Assembly (NCBI GenBank): GCA_017609645.1
Contig: JAFCDQ010000001.1
Span: forward strand, 515,718 to 579,717
DNA: 64,000 nt
From: Candidatus Woesearchaeota archaeon
Lineage (GTDB): Archaea > Nanobdellota > Nanobdellia > Woesearchaeales > ARS49
Direction: 5' to 3'
The notes beneath the pieces were generated by a model. The model was not told the DNA's origin. It made no database searches and was given only the letters and a program-made list of their open reading frames with translations. A program made the position numbers and the translations under genes. Position 1 is the stretch's first letter; the number at the start of each line of letters is the position of its first letter. Positions 9,513-16,429 of this stretch are shown piece after piece.

Positions 9513-11372
9513 ATGGGGGAAAAATTAGCCATTCTAGATTCTGGAGCACAATATGGCAAAGTCATTGATAGAAGAATTAGAGAATTAAATGTTGAGTCAG
9601 AGCTTCTTCCTCTGAACACTTCTTCTGAAAAATTAAAAGAATACAAAGCAATTATTATTCCTGGCGGTCCTGAAAGTGTTTACGATGAGAATGCCCCTGA
9701 ATTTAATCCTGAATTATTTAATTTAGGTATTCCTATTCTTGGCATTTGTTATGGAATGCATTTAATTAATTATACTGCAGGAGGCCAGATTAAAACGAAA
9801 GATATCAGGGAAGATGGTCAAGAATATATTTCAGTTGATATTTCTTCTAAATTATTCAAAGGTTTGAGTAAAACAGAAAAAGTTCTACTTACTCATGGAG
9901 ATAGTGTAGAGTTTGTTGCAGACGGTTTTGAGCTCACTGCGGAATCAGATGGTATTGTTGCAGCTATTGAAAATGAAGAGAAAAAAATATATGGAATACA
10001 ATTCCATCCAGAAGTTGATTTAACTGAAAATGGCAAGCAAGTTTTTCATAATTTTCTTTACAATATTGCTGGTTTTTCAGGAGATTATACTATGGAAAAC
10101 AGAGAAGAAATAGCAATTAAGTATCTTAAAGAACGTGTTGGTGATAAAAAAGTTCTTGTTTTAGTCAGCGGGGGTGTTGATTCTACAGTTCTGATAACTT
10201 TATTAAATAAAGCATTAGGTCCTGATAGAATTTATGCAATTCATATTGATAATGGTTACATGAGATTAAATGAAAGCCAAAAAGTCAAAAAAGCTTTAGA
10301 AGAACAAGGCTTAGACTTAACAGTCATCGAAGCTCAGGAAGATTTCTATTCAGCAACTACTATAATCAATGGTAAAGAAACAAAGCCTTTGAGGGAAACA
10401 ACTGCTCCTGAAGAAAAGAGAAAAATCATCGGCGATACTTTTATGAGAGTTGCTGAGAAAGCAATGAGAGATCTTAATTTAGATTGGTCTGAAGTTTATC
10501 TTGCTCAAGGAACTTTAAGGCCTGATTTGATTGAAAGCGCTTCAGCACTTGCAAGCGGCAAAGCAGATATCATTAAAACACACCATAATGATACAGAACT
10601 TGTTCGAGAATTAAGAAAAAAAGGCAGAATAATAGAACCTTTGAAAGATTATCATAAAGATGAAGTTAGAGTTCTTGGTTCAATGTTAGGATTGCCTGAT
10701 GAACTTGTTTGGAGACAGCCTTTTCCAGGTCCTGGCTTGGCGGTGAGAATTTTGTGTGCAGATGCACCATATATTACTGATGATTTTGACAGTATTAATG
10801 AAAAATTGAAAGATTTCAATACTTCTAATATCTTTGCTACTCTGCTGCCTGTAAGAACTGTCGGTGTTCAAGGCGATGGCAGATCTTATAGTTACCTTGC
10901 CGCTTTGTATGGAGAGAAAGATTGGGAAGAATTATTCAGAATTGCTAAAGAAATTCCTAAAAAGATTCATTCTATCAACAGAATTGTTTATCTTTTTGGT
11001 GATGATATTAAAGAGCCTGTGAAAGAGATAACTGAAACTTATCCTACTGAAGATGTGATAAAACAATTACAGCAAGCTGATGATATTGTTAATAATGTTT
11101 TATTTGAATATGATTTAATGAAAAAATTAAGTCAAGTTCCTGTGCTTTCTTTTCCTGTGAATTTTGGAATTCCTAATGCAAGATCTATTGGAATAAGAAC
11201 AATAGTTACTAAGGATTTCATGACAGGTTATGTAGCTAGGCCTGGAATAGATATTCCTGAATCTGCTCTTGATAAAATAGTTGCTAAAATCTCGACCCAA
11301 GTTAAGCCTAAAGTTGCTAAAGTTGCTTATGATCTCGCTCCTAAGCCTCCTTCTACAATAGAATGGGAGTGA
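9513..11372 (+). CDS. guaA: GMP synthase, fused glutaminase + ATP-pyrophosphatase
   Basis: GICYGMHL, HPEVD (GATase); VSGGVDSTV, FPGPGLAVRI, C-term RPPSTIEWE-like (KPPSTIEWE). Confidence 0.95.
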   Translation: MGEKLAILDSGAQYGKVIDRRIRELNVESELLPLNTSSEKLKEYKAIIIPGGPESVYDENAPEFNPELFNLGIPILGICYGMHLINYTAGGQIKTKDIREDGQEYISVDISSKLFKGLSKTEKVLLTHGDSVEFVADGFELTAESDGIVAAIENEEKKIYGIQFHPEVDLTENGKQVFHNFLYNIAGFSGDYTMENREEIAIKYLKERVGDKKVLVLVSGGVDSTVLITLLNKALGPDRIYAIHIDNGYMRLNESQKVKKALEEQGLDLTVIEAQEDFYSATTIINGKETKPLRETTAPEEKRKIIGDTFMRVAEKAMRDLNLDWSEVYLAQGTLRPDLIESASALASGKADIIKTHHNDTELVRELRKKGRIIEPLKDYHKDEVRVLGSMLGLPDELVWRQPFPGPGLAVRILCADAPYITDDFDSINEKLKDFNTSNIFATLLPVRTVGVQGDGRSYSYLAALYGEKDWEELFRIAKEIPKKIHSINRIVYLFGDDIKEPVKEITETYPTEDVIKQLQQADDIVNNVLFEYDLMKKLSQVPVLSFPVNFGIPNARSIGIRTIVTKDFMTGYVARPGIDIPESALDKIVAKISTQVKPKVAKVAYDLAPKPPSTIEWE

Positions 11373-11419
11373 TTTTACGTTACATTTTTAAAAGCTGAGC
11401 CTCCTTTCTAGAATTAACG

Positions 11420-11549
11420 CCGCTGTAGCTCAGTCTGGTTAGAGCGCCACATCATAAATGAGGCGAGGCTCATAGCTCTCTGGAAGCTAGACCTTCTACT
11501 TGAGAAGGAGATACGTGGAGGTTCACGGGTTCAAATCCCGTCAGCGGCA
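11420..11549 (+). tRNA. Interrupted tRNA, best candidate tRNA-Met(CAT), with a ~55-65 nt structured intervening sequence in the anticodon region
   Basis: GCCGCTG/CAGCGGC acceptor, D arm GCTC-AGTCTGGTTA-GAGC, T arm ACGGG-TTCAAAT-CCCGT; anticodon half-stems CCAC...GTGG separated by the insert; ATCATAA before the insert suggests CAT. Exact exon boundaries and anticodon not certain. Confidence 0.75.
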
Positions 11550-11663
11550 TTAGTTCTGTAATTCTTTTGACATGTCACTTTAGTGGCTTGTCCTGGCTTT
11601 AGCCAGGTGACAATCCCGCCGGCGGCATAACCTTTAAAAACAGCCTCATTTTAGCTTTATTGT

Positions 11664-12071
11664 ATGGTTTGGTCTCTTATATTATCATATCTAATTGTAA
11701 TCATTATTTTGTTTTATGCGGGTTTTAATTTTCAAATAAAGAACTTCCTGATTAGAAAACAATCTTTTAGTTGTAAAAGATGCGGTAGATGCTGCAAACT
11801 TTTATTAAAACTTAATGAAGAAGATATTGAAAGAATTAAAACAAAAGGCCATAAGGATTTTCATGTTGTTAAAAAAGGAAAGTGTTGTATGAAAAGAATT
11901 AATGACTATTGTATTTTTTTAAAACTTAATAAAGGCATTTGTAGTTGTTCAATTTATGAGTATCGCCCTAAAATATGCAAAAAGTTCCCTAAGCTTAAAT
12001 CTTTTGGCAAGGCTGTTTATGATCACAGATGTAATGCGTTCAAACGCCCAAGATTTCTTAGACTATTTTAA
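11664..12071 (+). CDS. YkgJ-family putative metal/Fe-S binding protein with N-terminal TM
   Basis: CKRCGRCCKLLL ... CCMKR ... CSIYEYRPKICKKFP. Confidence 0.75.
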   Translation: MVWSLILSYLIVIIILFYAGFNFQIKNFLIRKQSFSCKRCGRCCKLLLKLNEEDIERIKTKGHKDFHVVKKGKCCMKRINDYCIFLKLNKGICSCSIYEYRPKICKKFPKLKSFGKAVYDHRCNAFKRPRFLRLF

Positions 12072-12078
12072 CCTAAAC

Positions 12079-12086
12079 TTTAAAAA
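12079..12086 (+). promoter_or_regulatory. Putative archaeal TATA box (TTTAAAAA) for the outer tRNA-Ser
   Basis: Centre lies ~29 bp upstream of the outer tRNA 5' end at 12112; equivalent TTTTAAAA elements precede the tRNAs at 6149 and 11420. Confidence 0.5.
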
Positions 12087-12111
12087 CCCTGAACTATTCC
12101 TTACAATTATT

Positions 12112-12481
12112 GCCGACGTCGCATACACAAAAATCCCTTTCGTGATTTTTGGTCGCGACTTCATCACTCACGATGTTCGTGCCGCAGTCGCATAATCTGG
12201 TATTGCGCTGGTCTTGAAAACCAGTTTCCGCAAGGATACAAGGAAATGCTAAGCATTTCCTGTACACAAAATCAAAGATTTTGTTATACAAGAAAAAATC
12301 CACTAAACAAAGCCGACGTCGCATAATCTGGTATTGCGCCGGTCTTGAATTATAAACAAGCTAACCGGTTTCCGCAAGGATATCCCGGTTCAAATCCGGG
12401 CGTCGGCGTCACAGGTGGATTTTTTTCTGTATACAAAATCAAAGATTTTGTTGTATCCCGGTTCAAATCCGGGCGTCGGCG
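12112..12481 (+). tRNA. Outer tRNA-Ser(TGA), interrupted twice: exons 12112-12125, 12195-12238, 12456-12481
   Basis: Joined exons give an 84-nt type II tRNA-Ser with GCCGACG/CGTCGGC acceptor, anticodon arm CTGGT-CTTGAAA-ACCAG, variable arm TTTCC-GCAA-GGATA, T arm CCCGG-TTCAAAT-CCGGG, discriminator G. Exon boundaries ambiguous by repeats (8 nt at site 1, TA at site 2). Confidence 0.65.
12312..12408 (+). tRNA. Inner tRNA-Ser(TGA) with a 13-nt anticodon-loop intron (12350-12362)
   Basis: Complete type II cloverleaf; anticodon arm CCGGT-CTTGAA[TTATAAACAAGCT]A-ACCGG; intron at canonical 37/38; mature length 84 nt. Confidence 0.9.
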
Positions 12482-12503
12482 TATTTTTCATTTAGGGGGT
12501 AAA

Positions 12504-13118
12504 ATGCAAAAACTAACAAAAGAAATTGCTTTAAATTATTTAACAGAAGCATCTAAATTAAATCCAGGGCCTTGGGTTGAACACTCAAAATATGTAGCTC
12601 AAGCAGCAAGAAATATTGCTAAAAAATTAAAACTAGATTATGAAAAAGCTGAAATATTTGGTTTAATTCATGATGTAGGCAGAAGATTTGGAAAAACACA
12701 TATGAAACACACCATAGATGGATATCATTTTTTTATAAAAGAAGGTTTTCCCGACGCAGCAAAAATATGTTTAACACATTCTTTTCCAGCAAAAAGTATA
12801 GGAGATTATGCGGGAAAAAGAGATTGTTCTGAGAAAGATCACAAATTTATGAAAGATTTTATCAGTAAAACTGAATATGACATTTATGATAGATTAATCC
12901 AACTATGCGATTCCTTAGCACTTCCTTCAGGTTTTACAATAGTTGAAAGAAGATTAATTGATGTTGCAATAAGAAAAGGCATAAATGAAAACAGTGTTAA
13001 CCGTTGGAAGGCTTATTTAGAAATACAAAAAGACATTGAAAAAAAAATAGGGTGTTCAGTTTATTCATTGCTGCCAGGGATTGAGGAGAACCTTAAGAAA
13101 CCCATAGATTATTTGTAA
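12504..13118 (+). CDS. HD-domain protein (start corrected from 12345; upstream part of the ORF is tRNA)
   Basis: In-frame ATG at 12504 (MQKLTKEIALNYL); motifs HSKYVAQAAR, LIHDVGRRFG. Confidence 0.85.
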   Translation: MQKLTKEIALNYLTEASKLNPGPWVEHSKYVAQAARNIAKKLKLDYEKAEIFGLIHDVGRRFGKTHMKHTIDGYHFFIKEGFPDAAKICLTHSFPAKSIGDYAGKRDCSEKDHKFMKDFISKTEYDIYDRLIQLCDSLALPSGFTIVERRLIDVAIRKGINENSVNRWKAYLEIQKDIEKKIGCSVYSLLPGIEENLKKPIDYL

Positions 13119-13133
13119 AATATTTTTTCCAAA

Positions 13134-13727
13134 ATGATTTTCAAAAAACCAAAATTCACTCTTGATAATGATTTTCTTAAAGATAAATTATATGAGGATT
13201 CTTTGCTAGGTTTCAATGTTTTAAAGAAATCCGACATTACTTTAAACAAAAAAGAACTGACTTTATTTTATCCAGGCGCTGCAAATGACATAATAAGACC
13301 TTTGTTACTGCTTGATGCGCTTGCTAATTTCAAACAAGCAACTATCATTCTTGCTGATACTCACTTAAATTCAAATTCTGTTTTAGAAATGATGCAAAAC
13401 CTGACAAACATTAAAAAATTCAAGAAAAAAAATAATTCTCTAACTTTCAAATTCAAAAATAAAGAAATTAATTTTGTTTTCAAAGAATGTGATATTTTAA
13501 AAAGTGAAATTCCTGAGTTTGACATTTATTTTGAAAGAGCATTTCAACTATTCAGAAAAGATGCAAAAGAATTCATTCCAAAAATAATCGCAAAAGCAAA
13601 TAAAGATGCTTTGTTGATATCAGATTACCTTGATTTTAAAGATGAAACATTAAAAAAAATAAATTTTCCTAAAGAATTAAATTATATTGGTTTTTACAAA
13701 AAATCAGGAGTATTAAGAAAACTTTGA
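13134..13727 (+). CDS. Hypothetical protein, possibly Rossmann/methyltransferase-like
   Basis: LTLFYPGAANDIIRPLLLLDAL segment; weak. Confidence 0.45.
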   Translation: MIFKKPKFTLDNDFLKDKLYEDSLLGFNVLKKSDITLNKKELTLFYPGAANDIIRPLLLLDALANFKQATIILADTHLNSNSVLEMMQNLTNIKKFKKKNNSLTFKFKNKEINFVFKECDILKSEIPEFDIYFERAFQLFRKDAKEFIPKIIAKANKDALLISDYLDFKDETLKKINFPKELNYIGFYKKSGVLRKL

Positions 13728-14204
13728 ATGCCATTCCTCAAACTTTTTTACGTTTTCTTCACCATATTTACTTAATCTTTTTTTAATTTCTTCAACATCT
13801 CTAAAACCATTTGATTTAGAATGAAACAAATCAGCATAAGCAACAATCTCTTCTTCAATAGTTAAAGGAATCATATCTTTTTTAGGAAGGGGCAAATTTT
13901 GTTTCTCAACATCTTCTTTTGTCAAACCAACACCAATATGTCTCTCACATACTAAAGCATGTTTTGGCAGACCTTCTTTTTCCAGGATTTCTTTTCCTTT
14001 AATGCCATGCAAGATATATTTTCCTTCTCCTGTAACTCCAATATCATGCAATAAAGCAGCTTCTCTGACAAATTCAACATCTGCGCCAACTTTTTTAGCA
14101 ATCTCAACAGCTTTTTTAGCAACTGCTTTACTATGTTCTAATAAAATCTTAAATTCTTCAGAATCTTTGTCATGATATTTCTCAAGCAGTGCTATTGGGT
14201 CCAT
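13713..14204 (-). CDS. HD-domain protein (TIGR00295-like)
   Basis: LLEHSKAVAKKA, EAALLHDIGVTGEGKYILHGIKG. Confidence 0.8.
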   Translation of the reverse strand: MDPIALLEKYHDKDSEEFKILLEHSKAVAKKAVEIAKKVGADVEFVREAALLHDIGVTGEGKYILHGIKGKEILEKEGLPKHALVCERHIGVGLTKEDVEKQNLPLPKKDMIPLTIEEEIVAYADLFHSKSNGFRDVEEIKKRLSKYGEENVKKFEEWHSKFS

Positions 14205-14231
14205 AAGTCAATAGAAAAAGCTGAATTGTTT

Positions 14232-14429
14232 TTATAGGTTTCTAAGTTTAGGATTATGATGAGCAGGCGGATAATATTCCATGTCATTTGCATGACCAAA
14301 ATGATATGGGTTACCTTCGGACACTATTTTTTTTATCTCTGCTTTTGAATATGAACAATATTTTATTTTAGCAATAATATTTTGTTCTCGATCTTTTTTA
14401 TCTATTCCTTTGGATTTTTCTTGACTCAT
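14232..14429 (-). CDS. Small hypothetical protein
   Basis: 65-aa ORF between two minus-strand genes. Confidence 0.4.
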   Translation of the reverse strand: MSQEKSKGIDKKDREQNIIAKIKYCSYSKAEIKKIVSEGNPYHFGHANDMEYYPPAHHNPKLRNL

Positions 14430-14437
14430 TTTTCTAT

Positions 14438-15049
14438 TTATGCAGGTTTTTCTGGATTTGGTTTGTCGTTATCATGAATTCTTATCTTTCCATTTTCATC
14501 GAACATATCCTGAGGTAATCTGTTTGTCGTAAAAAAAATTTTAGAGGGACCAGGCGCATAAAAAACAGTTCCCTCATCTTCAGATTTTTCTGGATTTTTT
14601 TGGTCGTTATCACAAGAAATTATAGTTCCCTCTTTGCAAATAAAGTTTATAGGAAATTTATATTCACCAAAAAAATCAAAATCAGATTTTCCCATACTTT
14701 CTTCATGGGATACTGCAAATTCATTTAAATGGTCATGGATTTTTTGAAAAATCTCAGCAATTTTTAGACCTAGATTTGATTGATAATTATCGCAAGGAAT
14801 TGCCTTTCCATCTTGGTAAATAAAATTCTTCGGAGTATCTGAAGTATAATAAAAAAATGATCCATCAGTTCTGAACATGCAATGTCCTATTTCGTTCTCA
14901 AGTAGTTCATCTGTCACAAATCCATTTATACGGCCAGATATCTTTTCAATAGGTTTTTGCAAAGTTTTTTCAATTGTTTTTGGATCTTGATCTAAAGAAA
15001 TTCCTTTTATATCCCCTAATGAATTTCCTAATTCATATTCTTGATTCAT
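14438..15049 (-). CDS. Hypothetical protein with repeated DN-type motif
   Basis: 203-aa ORF; three related G-x5-(C/H)DN segments. Confidence 0.55.
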   Translation of the reverse strand: MNQEYELGNSLGDIKGISLDQDPKTIEKTLQKPIEKISGRINGFVTDELLENEIGHCMFRTDGSFFYYTSDTPKNFIYQDGKAIPCDNYQSNLGLKIAEIFQKIHDHLNEFAVSHEESMGKSDFDFFGEYKFPINFICKEGTIISCDNDQKNPEKSEDEGTVFYAPGPSKIFFTTNRLPQDMFDENGKIRIHDNDKPNPEKPA

Positions 15050-15181
15050 TTTATATTACCTCATATTTAATAAATAAAAATATACTTATTCTTATTTAAA
15101 GCTTTCTATCCTTTAACCACTCCTAAGTAAGTGCCAAACTAGTTCCAAAGATTTTTAAAAATATGATTAAAGTGTAGTTCC

Positions 15182-16429
15182 ATGGATTACATATCTGACT
15201 TTCACATCCACAGCAGATTTGCAAGAGCTTGTTCTAAAAAGACAGATCTTCCTTTATTAGAGAAATATGCTAAAATCAAAGGAATCAATCTATTAGGAAC
15301 AGGTGATGCTCAGCACCCTCAATGGCTAAAAGAATTAAAATCAGAATTAACAGAAAAAGATGGCATAGCATATACAAAAACAAACTTTCCTTTTGTATTA
15401 CAAACAGAATTAAGTTTAGTATATACTCAAAACGACAAAGGAAGAAGAGTTCATGTTGTAATTCTCCTGCCAAGTTTTCAAGCAGTTGATCAATTAGTTG
15501 AAATGCTTCTAAAAAGAGGACGGATTGATTATGACGGCAGACCAATTTTCAAAATACCTCTGCCAGAACTTGTTGAACTTTTAAGAAACATTGATGAAAG
15601 AATTGAAATCATTCCAGCACACGCATGGACTCCTTGGTTTGGCATCTTCGGAAGCATGTCAGGCTTTGACAGCTTAAAAGAAGCTTTTCAAGACCAAACA
15701 AAACATATCCATGCAATTGAAACAGGCTTAAGTTCAGACCCTGAAATGAACTGGAGATTAAAAGAACTAGACAAAATCAGCATTGTGAGTTTTTCAGATG
15801 CGCATAGTTATTGGCCATGGCGAATTGGCAGAGAAGCAACAACTTTCAACCTTAAAGAATTAAATTACGACAACATAATAAAAGCAATAAGAAAGAATAA
15901 TTTTAAAGAAACTTTTGAATTTTTCCCAGAACAAGGTAAGTATCATTATGACGGCCACAGAAACTGTCATGTTTGTTTCTCTCCTGAAGAAAGCAAAAAA
16001 CATAATTATATCTGTCCTGTCTGCAAAAAACCATTAACATTAGGTGTAGAGTATAGAGTTGAACAATTAGCAACAAGACCTGTAGGAATCAAGCCAGAAC
16101 ATGCAAAACCTTTCAAAAAATTAATTCCTCTAATGGAAATTATTGCAGCAGCTACTAAAGTAGGTGTTGCTTCTCAAAAAAATTGGGCAATTTTTAATGA
16201 TTTAATTAAAAATTTCAAAAATGAATTTAATATTCTTCTCAAAGTTCCAGTAGATGAAATTAAAACAATTTCAGGAGAAAAAATAGCAGACTATATTAAC
16301 AGAAATAGATTACAAGAAATCAAGTTCCAACCAGGTTATGATGGCGAGTATGGCAAACCTTTATTTGAAAAACAAGAAGAAACAAAAAAACAAATCAAAA
16401 TACCTCAAAAAAATCTCTCAGAGTTCTAA
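15182..16429 (+). CDS. PHP-domain DNA endonuclease, endonuclease Q-like
   Basis: SDFHIHSRFARACS, LLGTGDAQHP, IPAHAWTPWFG, FSDAHSYWPWRIGREAT plus CxxC zinc segment CHVC/CPVC. Confidence 0.88.
   Translation: MDYISDFHIHSRFARACSKKTDLPLLEKYAKIKGINLLGTGDAQHPQWLKELKSELTEKDGIAYTKTNFPFVLQTELSLVYTQNDKGRRVHVVILLPSFQAVDQLVEMLLKRGRIDYDGRPIFKIPLPELVELLRNIDERIEIIPAHAWTPWFGIFGSMSGFDSLKEAFQDQTKHIHAIETGLSSDPEMNWRLKELDKISIVSFSDAHSYWPWRIGREATTFNLKELNYDNIIKAIRKNNFKETFEFFPEQGKYHYDGHRNCHVCFSPEESKKHNYICPVCKKPLTLGVEYRVEQLATRPVGIKPEHAKPFKKLIPLMEIIAAATKVGVASQKNWAIFNDLIKNFKNEFNILLKVPVDEIKTISGEKIADYINRNRLQEIKFQPGYDGEYGKPLFEKQEETKKQIKIPQKNLSEF

Noticed and set aside
11420-11549. Hairpin CCTTC-TACTTGA-GAAGG read as a second anticodon arm (CTT)
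   Set aside because: Position 33 would be A rather than U and no matching acceptor is available; best treated as intron structure
12094-12324. Minus-strand 76-aa ORF across the tRNA-Ser locus
   Set aside because: Antisense of tRNA exons and palindromic inserts; no protein-like features
12345-12503. N-terminal 53 residues of the supplied ORF 12345..13118
   Set aside because: Translates tRNA-Ser sequence from a TTG inside the anticodon loop; the real HD-domain start is the ATG at 12504
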